From: Jacaranda mimosifolia
Taxonomy: Eukaryota; Streptophyta; Magnoliopsida; Lamiales; Bignoniaceae
Length of the DNA: 64,000 bases
Direction: 5' to 3'
Assembly (NCBI GenBank): GCA_018894105.1
Contig: CM032129.1
Span: 33,311,468 to 33,375,467 of the forward strand
In this document: piece after piece, positions 13,043-30,121 of the stretch
Layout: each line of letters starts with the position of its first letter
Numbering within the stretch: the first letter of the stretch is position 1
The notes under the pieces: model-generated
What the model was told of the DNA's origin: nothing
What the model saw: the letters and a program-made list of their open reading frames with translations, nothing else
The model's database searches: none
Position numbers and translations under genes: made by a program

Positions 13043-13300
13043 TTTGTGTCCAATGACTTGTAACTTAGTGGCATCAAATCTCTCCTATTATGTGGGAGGT
13101 CTTGTGTTCGACCCGAATGAACATTTTTGTGTGCACCTTATATGTACCTCTTGATTGTGGTCTTGTGGAGTTTGTACTTTCACCTTCTTTTATTTGATAT
13201 TCATATTCTATTGATTTATTGTAAAATTAATCTTTTTGATTTAATAATTGAATTTATAAATTTGAAGGGTACTTCCTCAAAAATAAAAAAAATAAAAAAG
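13043..13300 (+). mobile_element. tRNA-derived SINE with 10-bp target-site duplication
   Basis: The 5' part has an RNA polymerase III internal promoter like a tRNA: box A TAACTTAGTGG near 13061 and box B TGTTCGACCC about 40 nt downstream. The element ends in an A-rich tail (AAATAAAAAAAATAAAAAA). AAGAAGAATT flanks it exactly at 13033-13042 and 13301-13310, as expected for LINE-mediated insertion. It has no protein coding capacity. Its SINE family name cannot be given without a database comparison. Confidence 0.8.
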
Positions 13301-13562
13301 AAGAAGAATTCTTGAAGAATTTGGCCAATTTGAACCACACGTACTACCCTATGCCCCCATCGAATCTTGCACAATAAACCTCTTTATTATATGTCCCAAT
13401 CTGTAGCTGCCCAAATTGTTTTGTCTTGTCAATAAAATATTTGGAAAAAGTAAGAAAATAAAACCTTTAAAAACATTTAGATAATGTAAAATTAACGCAA
13501 AAAATTCGCCAAGCATTGGTCAATATTTCTTATAACCGTATTACTTTTTCTACATTTGACTA

Positions 13563-14222
13563 GGATTGTCAAATGATCGAATTTTAATTTAAATTTGATT
13601 TGAATTCGATTCGTATTTTAGAATTTTTAATCTATCGATTAAAATATTTGATAGATTGAATCCGATTATAAATATTCATAATTCGAAATAAGTGAATCAA
13701 ATATGGAATTTTAGCAATTCGACTCGTTGAAGATTCGAATCCGAACAATAATAATTTTTTATTATATTAATACTTTTATATATGATATTAATAAAGATTT
13801 TAAACTAAACTCTTATATTTTGTTGGTCCAGCATCTTTATTAATGCCTATATTATACTATTGATATTGAGCATTTATCTAAAAATAAGTGGTATACTGAA
13901 AAAAAAAATATCAAAAGAATAATATATAACTTTTAGACCAATCTCTGATAAATAAAAAAAATTATTAAAAATTTAAATATAATGTAAATTTACTTTATAA
14001 AATACAATATTTTTATACAATTCAAAAGGAGGAAAAAAAAAAGGAAAAATTATGAAATTGAGATGGATTCTTTTATCGAATTTCAAATATCCATCAAATT
14101 CAGATATGATACTAATTAACAAATATTTTATAGGATATCGGGTCGAATTTAAATACGAATTTTAATAATTTAATTCAAATTCATATATGACTGATCTGAT
14201 TTAAATATGATCTATTCACAAC
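13563..14222. mobile_element. Degraded AT-rich hAT-like element
   Basis: The left end GGATTGTCAAATGATCGAAT and the right end (opposite strand) GTTGTGAATAGATCATATTT form a weak inverted repeat. The flanks TTGACTA (13556-13562) and TTGATTA (14223-14229) could be a decayed target-site duplication. The interior carries repeated ATTCGAATTY-like words on both strands. Boundaries and class are tentative. Confidence 0.4.
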
Positions 14223-15514
14223 TTGATTAACTTTTACTCGCGAACATCAAAAGTGCCAATAGCTAATAAATTACTTAAAGTAAGTCATAAAATACAAAAG
14301 CAGCTTAAACAAAATAATGAATTGGGCCGGTAAAAGTGGTCCCCGTGAAGTGGGCAGCTTTATATTCTCAAACAACGGAAGGCTAGAAGCTGGCATCGAA
14401 TATATAAAAATCTATTAGCCCAAAATGTTCAAATAAATATTAAAATAGGCCCATCTGATGATAGCCAGCCCGCCCGTCCGACGATGTGTGCATAATCACA
14501 CATCCATAGGCTGTTCACAAAGCCCAATAAATGAAGACACGAGTTTTAGGCCCAAAGATATGTGCCTAAGCACAGTGATTTATTTTACATAATTGTGGAA
14601 TTGCCTCACTTATGGTTATGGACTAACAAATAAACTTTAGCTACCCAACACCGATCCAAACTTGTCGAATACCCGACATTTTGGATACTTGAAAATATTG
14701 AGCACCCAACAATTTCAAGCTCAAATACCTGATTTGATATATTCTTTTAATTTAAAAACTAAATTCAAAAAAATATTAAAATAAGGGTCTAGCAACTGTG
14801 GCCTCTGTATTTATATATAAATTTAAGTCAAGTATCCAAACTACTAACTGAATAGGAGTCTCTACTCAAAAATCAATCCAAAATTTTGTTTAGGCATCAA
14901 GTATCCAACCCAATTCCTTTTTTAAAAACCAAAATTCAACCCAATTGGATCGGGTCGGTACCCAATCCGAACACCCAACCCTAACCTTACTTAGGGTTAG
15001 GGACCTAAAAGTAAATTATTAATTATGGCAAGATAACCAAGAGATGTGCTTTAAAGAGAATTTTCACATGAAAATAAAATAAAATACAACTTATTTTTAT
15101 CAATTACATTTTTTAAGTAAACAATATTAAATACAAATAATTGTATATGAACAATTTTTATCAAGTGATCATATATAAATAATTTGAATTCTCTTTTTCA
15201 ATTCATATTTAACATCATATATGAGATCGCAAATCTTTAGTCATACTTTACTCTCTAGTCTCTCCTTCAAGTGCTTCCTCATTCCAATCCATTTCTCATC
15301 ATTTGGCTTTCCTCACTAAGGAAAAATGGAAACTTAATTAACCTGCAAATAAAAAAATAAAAAAACTCTCCAATGGAAATATAAAAGATTAGAATTTCAT
15401 TGCATTTCAAATCTTGATAAACATAAAATATATACCTGTAAAGTTCAAACGTGGAGTACACGAGCATTTTCACCGGAAAAGAGAGGCGGAAGAGGGCAGA
15501 AGGGTTGACGGCGG

Positions 15515-15612
15515 TTCACGGCATGCTTGGCTCCTCGTACGCCACCCGCCTCAGCCAATCCGCCGCCGGATTGGCGTCGCCGTGTGGCATACAGGGAGCC
15601 AGGCATATCCCA
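15515..15612 (-). ncRNA. MIR160: MIR160 precursor hairpin
   Basis: On the minus strand, 15605-15585 is an exact 21-nt match to mature plant miR160 (begins TGCCTGGCTCCC, ends GTATGCCA). Across a loop of about 40 nt, 15542-15522 gives the star strand (begins GCGTACGAGGAG, ends CAAGCATG). The arms extend as a long GC-rich stem through CCAATCCG and its complement, so the whole folds as a typical plant pre-miRNA with the mature strand on the 5' arm. miR160 guides cleavage of ARF10, ARF16 and ARF17 mRNAs and so limits auxin-response repression. The locus stands alone between WRKY and JMJ. A TATA-like box lies about 115 nt upstream of the hairpin. The identity is near certain; the primary-transcript ends are not visible. 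Confidence 0.96.
15585..15605 (-). ncRNA. miR160: Mature miR160 (5' arm)
   Basis: All 21 positions agree with the conserved land-plant miR160. It starts with T (U in RNA), as AGO1 loading favours, and pairs with the star at 15522-15542 with short 3' overhangs. Confidence 0.95.
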
Positions 15613-15720
15613 TCTAGTCACCTTTCCCTCTTTCTTCTCCTTTATATCCTTTTTCTCTTCACACACAGAAATACAGAAGAGTTTTTGCTAACTGTGATGG
15701 GGACTGGAGAAGAAAGAGCT

Positions 15721-15728
15721 AATTTATA
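15721..15728 (-). promoter_or_regulatory. Candidate TATA box of the MIR160 gene
   Basis: The minus strand reads CTCTATAAATTAGC here, a good plant TATA box. A start site 25-35 nt further on would begin the primary transcript some 80 nt before the hairpin. A second, weaker GATATAAAG lies at about 15641-15649, which would be very close to the hairpin. Confidence 0.5.
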
Positions 15729-16393
15729 GAGGTCAAGGATTGATTTACTTGCCATGCACAAAAGATTTTTTATTTTTATTTTTCTTGGGAAGAAAAAATA
15801 AATAAATAAAAAAGGTGACATCCCATAATTAAATTAATTTAATCCACCATATATCTGTAATGCTCCTCTCAATCAATCCAATGCTTTTTCTTACACAATC
15901 ATACCTTAGTCTTTCCTCATCATTTTGTTTGCCGACAAAGATACCCACTTTACGACCTTGTTTAGTTAGGTAAATGCTAATAAAGAGGATTCACCATATC
16001 ATCATATCTTATGTGCCCTTGTTTCTTAATTTCAATAATTACTAAGTGGAACCCTTTTTGAGCATATTTGTCTTGAAGTTCTTCTTTTTTCTAATCAAGG
16101 TTTTGTATAAATTAATTTAATGTTATAGTAGATTTTGTCTATCTTGCATTAAAAGGAAACTAATCTCATGGTTATAGTATAGTCAATCTTAAATATTTTT
16201 AGACATTCATCTTTTAAATTTTAGATATATTTTTATGATTCTTTTCCAATTTTTCTTTTTAAAATTTGAATAACTAATCAGACATTGCTCGGCTTTCATT
16301 TGCAGAGGAAAAGTTGAGAAAAAATAAAAAAGAAATTGCATGGGACAAACAAAAAAACATATATATGGAGTGTGTATATTAACCTACATCCAA

Positions 16394-17050
16394 GGTTTTG
16401 AAAATCGGACTGGACCGGCAGATTGAAGCATAAAAATCGGTGGTGGTCTAAACCGGTCAAAACTGGACCGGTTCAACTGGTTCACTTTTTTTAAAAAAAA
16501 GATTGAATAAAAGGAAAAGTAAGAAGAAAAAGAGAAATTATGAGTTGAAGATGATGATTAAAGATTTTGGACATGTAATTTTTTGAAACATGAATTTATT
16601 TTCTTGACATTTAATGAAGTGGCAGTTATATGTGAATGCTTATGTTTATTTGTTTTTTTTTTTTTTTTGTTTATCTTTCTTAAATTATATTGAATATTTA
16701 GCATAAAAGATTTTTTTTTCCTTGGAGTTAAAGCATGAAACGAATGATTACTTAAATTAATGTAAAATATTATTTTTTATTTATTTATAATTGACTAATT
16801 GTGAAATAGTATTATTTTCTAAAAAACGTATTTAAAATAAGTAAGTTGAATTTTTTTTCAAATAATGTTCTTTTTATATCAATTGAAAGTTTTCTTTTTT
16901 GGTAATATTAAAATATTATATATATTTATAAAATTAAATATAATTATTACGTTATTATGGCGTCATACCGATTCTACCAGTGGTCGAACCGATTGAACCA
17001 GTAATCAGTAATGTCACCGGTTCATTGTCTAGTCTGATTTTGAAAACATT
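16394..17050. mobile_element. Inverted-repeat DNA transposon, non-autonomous (657 bp)
   Basis: The left end has GTTTTGAAAATCGGACTGGA followed by CCGGT-rich sequence. The right end on the other strand has GTTTTCAAAATCAGACTAGA, also followed by CCGGT words. The flanks ACCTACATCCAA (16382-16393) and ACCCACATCCAA (17051-17062) match at 11 of 12 positions, suggesting a long target-site duplication as in Mutator-like elements. The interior is AT-rich and non-coding. Confidence 0.65.
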
Positions 17051-17859
17051 ACCCACATCCAATCATCGGTATAGAAATAATGATTGCAACAAAATACATA
17101 CGGTTTCTTATGGATAAGAGAAATCAAGTTCAACAATTCTTCTCAACGTATTAAAAATATTTTATGAGATTTTATATTATCTCAATATATCGTGTATATA
17201 TATATATATATATATTAAGTCGAGTTGAATTTCAATCAATATAAAGATATTATCAATGAATTTGATAGTCCAACTCCATTAATAACTTAGACAATAATTC
17301 AAAGAAAAATCAATTATAGTTTGCCACATAATTGAAAATGCAACCAACGAGAATAAAGGTAAACTCAATCGAGAACCCGAATTGAAGGGTGGCATGCATG
17401 TGGGGCCCGACCCGCATTCATTCCATGGCTATCTTCTCCCGTAATCTTCCAAGCATGCAAGTTTGAATGCTTTCCAGATGCAACTTTTGCCTTTTTATCA
17501 TTTTCACTATCTAAATAATAAAGGGCAATGCTTTATCGTTTTCACTGTGAAATTTTGTCGGGTATGTCTGACTGGAAGAATTGCATCCCTTTCTTTTTTG
17601 CAAAAACCATGGCCTCCAATCGGCTTTATAGTTAGCCACTTAACCTATTTCTTGACATTCTTGTATCTTCTTTGTTGAGAACTTTCTCGTACTTCTATTA
17701 GCTTTGGTTAACGTTAGATTCTTTGAAAATTACAGGGTTTGTTGCTGCATCATGAACCCAAAAGTAAAAGAATGTGGGCTATAAGAATGTCTTGACTAGC
17801 TAGTTAAAGGACGTAGGTGGCACTACTAGGATAGAAGAATGTTGGGTTATTTTTCTTTT

Positions 17860-18188
17860 TGTTAGTGTCCATATCGGGTAAAATAAATAAATTGTGGTCT
17901 TTATTTATGATATTGATCGAGCTAACTTTTGAAGTTGAGATAAATTCGAAGTCCATTCTTTAACATGGTACTTGTGCCACTTATTCCCAATATTGGGGTA
18001 TCAAGTATTGTTGAGCTACCCATTTCATGTTATTCCACGCTCCACATGTTCATTACTGCGCGTGTGCGGGGTGTGTTAGTATCTCATATCGGTGAAATAA
18101 ATAAGTTATAGTCTCTATATATGATATTGGGCAATTCTCACCTCTTGAGCTAACTTTTAAGGTAAGGCCCAAAATCCATTCTTTGACA
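17860..18188 (+). mobile_element. TRIM retrotransposon (329 bp), complete with 5-bp TSD
   Basis: Two similar direct repeats, 17860-17965 and 18074-18188, both begin TGTTAGT and end in CA (TTTAACA and TTTGACA). Both contain AAATAAATAA, ATGATATTG, GAGCTAACTTTTRA and TCCATTCTTT in order, as expected for a pair of short LTRs. Right after the 5' LTR comes TGGTACTTGTGCCA, resembling the tRNA-Met primer-binding site TGGTATCAGAGC. Just before the 3' LTR is a purine-rich GTGCGGGGTG. CTTTT flanks the element exactly at 17855-17859 and 18189-18193. The internal region is only about 108 bp and encodes nothing, which defines a terminal-repeat retrotransposon in miniature. Confidence 0.85.
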
Positions 18189-19000
18189 CTTTTGTCCCTA
18201 AAAATTTGAAAATTGATTTCAGTACATACGGAAGCATTTGGGCAAACAGCCTCCTATAATTGTAGTTACAAAATATATATATATATAATTTTTATTCTTT
18301 AAGGACTATTTTACTATTATTTATGAGTTATTCTAATATGTGCCTCATTATAGAGGCCATCAAGAATATGACAGCACTCTATATAGACAATTAATATTAA
18401 ATTGTCAATTTAAATTATTTTTAGTGATTATTTTAAAATATATCTTTAACTCTAATTATTTAATTTTATTGTAGCAAGAACACATTTGTTTTTTGCTGGG
18501 TCCTATCTTTTTTTGGTGGGTCGGTTAATAAATTCAATAAAACTCATTCTTCTCCACTGCAAAATGGTGAATTCAAGTCTGTCAACTCTCATGGCGCATG
18601 TCTTTGCTTTGTTGGGCACTTGGTAATTTGTCATTATGAGTGATTTCACTTTTTCTTTTAGGATGTGATTTTATTTTTTTGCCCTTCACTTGGGGAGATT
18701 ACTCAATTAAAATAAAATTGACCATATAAATAAAACAACTTTCATATTACTACTGGGGTCAAAAGATTGTTCTTAGCTACCTGTCTGTCTGTATGCAACT
18801 AAGGCAGGGCTTCACCCTGTTTTATACAAAGTCTGGAAAAGAATGGCAAAAGTTAGAATTGCCAAAATATTTGCTACCAAATTAAAGTCCATAAGGAAAG
18901 ATAAGATATTGTTGGTGGAATTATTTCTGTGTTGTTTGGATCTCCTCTGCCAGTGTTTCTATAGCTACCCTCCATATGCATTATTCCCATTTCTTCAGAA

Positions 19001-24646
<5,646 letters not shown>

Positions 24647-25872
24647 GGATCGTTCGACTTTTGCTGTGAGAATAACTAACTGCAGAATATCTCTGCAGCA
24701 GCCCTCCAACAGCACTGTTCCTGATGAGAAATCTCAGATCATAAGAAACTGGGATATAAAACACAGTTGTATTATGATACGACATATTGACAGGTTTGTG
24801 ACTACTGAATTGATAAATAAGTATGACATGCATGGAAGAAAAGAGGGGAGAAAAAGAACCCCCACCCAAAAAAATGCTATTTATCACAAGTTACTTTTGA
24901 AAAGAGAATCAAACCGGCCGTTAAACTTCCAAGACATATAAACCTAAGGAAGTTGATATGGCTGTTTTAGCAAAACAAGATCTTTATTATCTGATATTTG
25001 CTGATACAATGAGTTTAATCTCCAACTTTTTCAAGAAATTTCACAGACGAAAAAGTTATACTTTTCACAATCATCTTAAGAAGCTGATACCAAAACGTAC
25101 AGAGTAATCTACTATTGGAGACATGGGCAAATTGATGAAAACCTGATAAACATAAAGAACGATTTCAGGGGGCAAGGGTGTCAGATCTGCACGTTCCAAG
25201 GAACCACCTCAGAAATTTTTCAAATTTAAACACAATTCTTGAAGATAAGAGGAAATTGAAATTGAACTCCAACCTAAGGTGCTTTGCTTAAAAAATCAAA
25301 TTCCCATTTCCAGGAAACAGATTAATCTACTCTCCCCCATTCAATGCCCCAAGAAATTTCGAGAATGGTTGCCACAAAAATCAAAAAATCACATCAAGAA
25401 CACATAAAAAAAACTTAATCATAACATGATCATCCAAACCCTTCAAACTAAAGACAAGCAAATTCCAAGAAATCACAGTTTACCTTTACTCTAAACAAAT
25501 GGGAATGTGAAAACAAGTTTAAATACATAGACTCGGTTGAAAAACAAGGGAAAAAGAAAACCTTAAACACAAGAAAGAAAATTGGTTGTTTTGAGTTTAT
25601 TGACGACAAATAAAAACAAAAAGGGAAAGACTTGTATTTTCCTGGAATTATATTTTCTGCTTTGATGTTTACAATATGACCAAAAGGCGAAGGCCAGCAT
25701 TGCATTACCTATTGACGGCTGCTTGTTATTTTTCCTTTGGTACAATGTTTTTCTATATTAATAAGAACCCATATGATAAGATCTTTAATTTATTTTGAAA
25801 GAAACCTTTGCAATGTAGGATAAGAACTCTACTGAAGGAGAAAGTTGGATTCAAGAATCAGAAGAAGGTCCC

Positions 25873-25904
<32 letters not shown>

Positions 25905-27580
25905 GTTTCCTATGTGATAAGAGTTTTGGTCTCAGCGTGTCAGAGGAATTTAAGAATTTATGAGTTGGGGTCAACCTCTGGCTCGAAATTTAACGGAAAT
26001 CAATGATTTGAGACCAGCTAGGAATCTAACTGAAAAGGACAGTTCTATGGGTTTGTATATTGCTGATTTTGGAATAGATAGCTTGGGCCAATGCGCATAT
26101 ATACTCATTTTGGAAAGCCGCAAAATAAAAGTAAATAAATATTCACACTTTTAATGAACTCAAATGTAGAAGTTCTTAAATCTTGACACGATAATATTAT
26201 CGATATATCTAAATTTGAATATTTCGTGTTATGTTTCTTTGTTTCTTAACAAAGTAGTACAAAAAGGCATGTTTATGTATTAAGACTACATAATTATTAT
26301 TTCGTAAATTCGATAAGAGTTAACACGTGTTTTAAATTTATTAATGTGTAAATAATTATTTATTTAATTTGATTTATTTTATTACAAAAATTATTTAAAA
26401 TAAATGTGATGATAAATTTGTAATTTGCCTAATTAAAAGTGAATATACTCACAGTGAAGTTGGATCATGAATTGATTTAGTTTCCATAATGAATTTGGAA
26501 ACATATCTCAACTCTTCAAAAAGAAATTGAAACAAATGTCTCCTTCTAAGTTCTAAATAACTTGCTAAAAGATATATTTTCGATTTAGTAGAATCAGTAA
26601 ACGATTTTGAATGCAAAATAAAAAATAATAAATTTTCTTTTATGAACAATTTGTCAGTCAAAAGAACATCAGTTTCTAACTCGATAATTTTGTGATCTAA
26701 CTGACTTTCAGAACTCGTCACCTTTTGAGGTGAGTAGACCTCAAAAGTAAACTTAATATCCGTACCAAGTTTATAAATGTGTTTTAATTAATTATGAATC
26801 AGAAAATATAATTTTTTGTTGCAAAAATTTGAAAATGAATTTACACTCAAAAACATGATAATTTTACCCATCTTTATATTTTCTTTGTAGTTAATATGGG
26901 TTTCATGCGCCTATTTAATTTCTTGCATTATTCTGAAGCCATCATAGGTTATCTCCAGAAACAATAGGTTGTCATCAAGATTTTGGTCAATCTTACAATA
27001 ATATTTCAATCAATGATAGAGATTTTATGGAATTATATTTTGTAAATTGTTTGTGCGAATAAGGTCCAAAATGACTATTTCATGAAGTCAAAGATGATAA
27101 AAATGGCAAGGAATGTCCAAGACAACACATGTCAACCTCAACAAAGCAATGTACCCTCAAATTGCACCAAAATACAAGGGCTGAGGAAAATCTATTATAA
27201 TGAATATACACTTAATCCATCCAAAATATTATATATTCATATAATTATATATATAGGTATATATATATATATAGGTGAAAGTGAAACATACATTAAGTAC
27301 TATTACAAAAATCAGGTAAACCAAATAAATTCCGGTTTAACAGGCATACATTTAAGTTACTCTGTCCAAGTTACAGACGCAAAATACAACACAAAATAAC
27401 CGCAAAATCCCACAAGTCCACACTATATAAGGCAAAAGAACACAATTTTCTTCCCTTTACAACAAAGGTTGTAATTCCATATTAATCATAGCCACAATAT
27501 GCACAAGATATCTCTATACCCTTGAAACCAAAAAGGCTCTTTACAAGAACCAATCATGGATGTTCCATTTCATTTACATC
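24647..27580. other. JMJ upstream region and LSD1 downstream region
   Basis: The JMJ promoter and probable 5'-untranslated sequence lie on the low-coordinate side, with a CT/GA microsatellite at about 25874-25904 that would be GA-rich in JMJ orientation. The high-coordinate end (about 27480-27580) should be the LSD1 3' untranslated region. An AT-repeat region lies at 27236-27276. I see no protein gene; the longest frames (85-105 codons) have no recognisable domain. Confidence 0.55.
25874..25904. repeat. (CT)n tract, probably in the JMJ leader or promoter
   Basis: CTCTCTCCC followed by about ten CT units. On the JMJ sense strand this is a GA repeat, common in plant promoters and 5' leaders. 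It lies about 1.2 kb upstream of the JMJ start codon. Confidence 0.7.
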
Positions 27581-30121
27581 CTATGTTGTGACGCCAACAA
27601 CAACATTGCTCACCTGCGCAAAGATCACAATATCATTTAAAAACAGCAACATTACGAACTGCAAATCGAAAATCCAAAGTAAGAAGGAATAAATGTCAAA
27701 TGAAGAACTCACCAACTTGCCACTTTCATCAACAGTCATGGGATTCTGCACAACTACTGTTTGATTATGAGAATTTGCCGTTGCCTGCAGCAAGTAGACC
27801 AGTTCAAAACATTGGATGCAAAATCAGATTTTCATAGTTGTGGTAACCTAGAAGAAAACAGGCTCACCGAGGAAGTAGACGGAGTTGACACAGAGGTGGA
27901 GTTCCCCCCAGATCTATGTACAGGAATAGGAATCCTTGTGTCACCCATCTGCATAAGAAAAAGTAGATCAAGGCATGCAGTAGAGAGGAATAATAGCTCC
28001 ACTACCATTAGATGAATTACAAAATATGAGCAATCTCAATGATGATCTGTGGAGGATTAGGCAAACGCTCTTAAGCTCTGTAAGCGATGCCATTCAAGAC
28101 TCAGGAGTTCAATACTATGTTATGCGTATCTAGCCCTGCCACAGGCAAAAAATAAAGGAAAGACAGCAATCCTATCCAGTCATCCTCTAAAAGTACCATA
28201 TCAGAACCAGTTCAATAAATCAGTAAACAAAGACTTGGGCATATTAAATAACAGCCGTTGGTAAGTGAAAGCAAATGAACACTCCTATGCACGCATACCA
28301 ATCTAATCTTCTTTTTTCCAATATTTTCTTTGGTCATTTCCACCCTATAGCTCTGTATTTATATCTTATCTATCTAGTAGTTGGTCTTGCAGCGGAAAAA
28401 ATAACATATACTAGCACTATGTTTGGTTCATGGATTTTGGGGAGGAAAAGAAAAGAAAATGCTAAGAAAAATACTTCTGATCGTTTGGTTAGTAAGGAAA
28501 ATACTAAAGAAAGGAAATCTTAGGGAAAAATATAGTGTATCAAAGGAAAATGAATTTTCCTTATAAAATGGTGAGGAAAATGAGGGAAAAGTCCATTTGA
28601 ACTCTCTATTATTCTCCAACAGATCCTTCACCTCTCTTTTCTCCATCCCTTTCTTCATTATTTTCTTTAACAACCAAACAAATTTGAGATTTTATATTTC
28701 TTTATTTTCTTTTTCTTTTCTCTAATACTTTCCTTTCCTTATCAAAATCCTTAAACCAAACATAGTGTTAAGAAACATCAGGATATCAATTTCCTCCATT
28801 TCTTATCTTAGCCGAGAAAAAGGCCTGGGTTTCCAAGCATTTTTTTGGTAGGCACATGCAAGCAAGAGAAAAAACCTAAAAGTATAGCCACAAAAAGAGA
28901 AAATGGAGACACTAACATTAACATTGGTGATGAAGTGGCAAATTGCACATTTTACTGATGGAGCTCCAGCTGGATACATCAGCATAGTATGACAGTTTCC
29001 GCAGTTGACATGAGCAACGTTATTAGGAGTGGCCGCTGCTGCACATCCATGATTACAGCAATAATAAGCTAATGAGTGCAAGATTAATGGGAATACTAGC
29101 ACAAATAGCATAAGCCATAAAATTAACATTCATTACCAGGAGCCAGGGATGAGAATATTTGAGAGAGTACAGCAGAGGATTAAGATTAAGAAAGATTGTT
29201 AAATCAAACATCAGTCATGCATATTTTACTCATCATACTTGTACCTGGCACAAGGTTCACCGTGTGACAGCAGGAGCATCTGACGCTTGTTGCTCCACGG
29301 GCATGCATGAGCAAGGTACGACAACCTCCACATATCAATTGAGCCATTTCCATCCCTGCACAACAAAATAAATCAATAGGTGATACTGCCACCAATTCCA
29401 AAAGCATATCTGAGCATGAAAATTTTACCAACTACATGCTTGCTTAATGTCACCCTCACATCAAGAGAACATACCAGTGCATCTGGCTTGTAACTTCTCA
29501 GAATCCTTGAATCGGGCTACCTTATAACAATTTCATTCTTCCCTCTCAGCAAAGTACAATTTACATAATTATGGAGATGATATGTTATACTTCGATATCT
29601 TTAAGGAATTCCTTTTTAAGCAATATATTTTTATTAACTTCTTTCTAATCTATCAAATTAAAGAAGCACAGGATAATGCATGTGGTTGGTAATCAATTTC
29701 AAACAAGTCACAACCTAATTCAGAAAAAGTATATAAAATGAGAAGATGCAAGACAAAGATGATACAGAGGGATAGCAACAAAATCCAGTCATTAAGATTG
29801 CTAAAATACAGGCCAACCATGGTGCAATATGTACTCATGATCTGACGATTGACCAAACATTCGATCAGAGGGTGGAAGGGAGGAGTGCTACAGAACTTGC
29901 AAAACACAGATATGATAAAAGAAGTTCTTGCAACATGTTAAAAAATTCAGTTGCTCCAGAAGTGAAATGAGATGCTAAACAAACAGGAAATAAGAGTTAC
30001 AAGCATTACCAGCTGGTGGGACAGCATTCACCATATTGCATATTGCACAACAAACATTTGTAGCTCCACTGGGGTAAAGGAGGACGGTTCTACAACCACT
30101 GCACACAAGTTGGCTCTGCAT
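27581..30121 (-). CDS. LSD1: LSD1-type zinc finger protein (cell-death regulator)
   Basis: Plant-specific regulator that restrains programmed cell death and oxidative-stress responses, acting through protein contacts (for example with bZIP10 and metacaspase in Arabidopsis). Six coding exons: 30121-30010, 29355-29245, 29038-28917, 27948-27868, 27784-27713, 27613-27581, giving 531 nt and 176 aa. Three zf-LSD1 fingers of the form CxxCRxxLxYPxGAxxVxCxxC occur at about residues 7-28, 46-67 and 87-108, one per exon. The C-terminus [16 protein letters not shown] plus [10 protein letters not shown] is diagnostic of LSD1 rather than LOL1/LOL2. The ATG lies 2 nt after a strong splice acceptor (TTTGCAG|ATATG), so a 5'-untranslated exon must lie upstream, near 30.6-30.8 kb. 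Finger 3 has a tandem acceptor (29038 or 29035) that would add or drop one alanine. Confidence 0.95.
28415..28767. mobile_element. MITE in an LSD1 intron (353 bp)
   Basis: The left end CACTATGTTTGGTTCATGGA and the right end (opposite strand) CACTATGTTTGGTTTAAGGA match at 18 of 20 positions. The inner arms are GAAAAG-rich on one side and CTTTTC-rich on the other, forming a long fold-back. It lies in the LSD1 intron between 28916 and 27949. The flanks CTA(G) and TTA are compatible with a 3-bp PIF/Harbinger-type duplication but not proof of it. Confidence 0.7.

Larger units (their letters stand above)
6573..15514. other. Long intergenic region between the WRKY gene and MIR160
   Basis: About 9 kb without a supportable protein gene. 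The first 1-2 kb is the WRKY promoter side; a GA-rich block at 6781-6812 probably belongs to the WRKY 5' leader or promoter. The rest holds an (AT)n run at 7684-7706, a hAT MITE at 8510-8898, a 95-100 bp tandem duplication at 9155-9354, a MITE at 10399-10620, a GC-rich hairpin at 11240-11289, a SINE at 13043-13300 and an AT-rich hAT-like remnant at 13563-14222. Open frames here are short and show no known domain. Confidence 0.7.
15613..19000. other. Intergenic region between MIR160 and the JMJ gene
   Basis: The first part is the MIR160 promoter side. Two mobile elements are listed separately: an inverted-repeat element at 16394-17050 and a TRIM retrotransposon at 17860-18188. The 3' end and untranslated region of the JMJ gene should lie just below 19001. 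I see no protein gene; the 71-codon frame at 17463-17678 has no recognisable domain. Confidence 0.65.

Noticed and set aside
13078..13125. Possible tRNA gene (box A and box B present)
   Set aside because: The segment lacks a foldable acceptor stem and anticodon arm and is followed by an A-rich tail within a TSD-bounded element, so it is the head of a SINE.
15445..15666. 73-codon minus-strand frame running through the MIR160 hairpin
   Set aside because: Its residues MPGSLYATRRRQSGGG are simply the translation of the conserved hairpin. A microRNA-encoded peptide cannot be excluded, but nothing in the sequence supports it.
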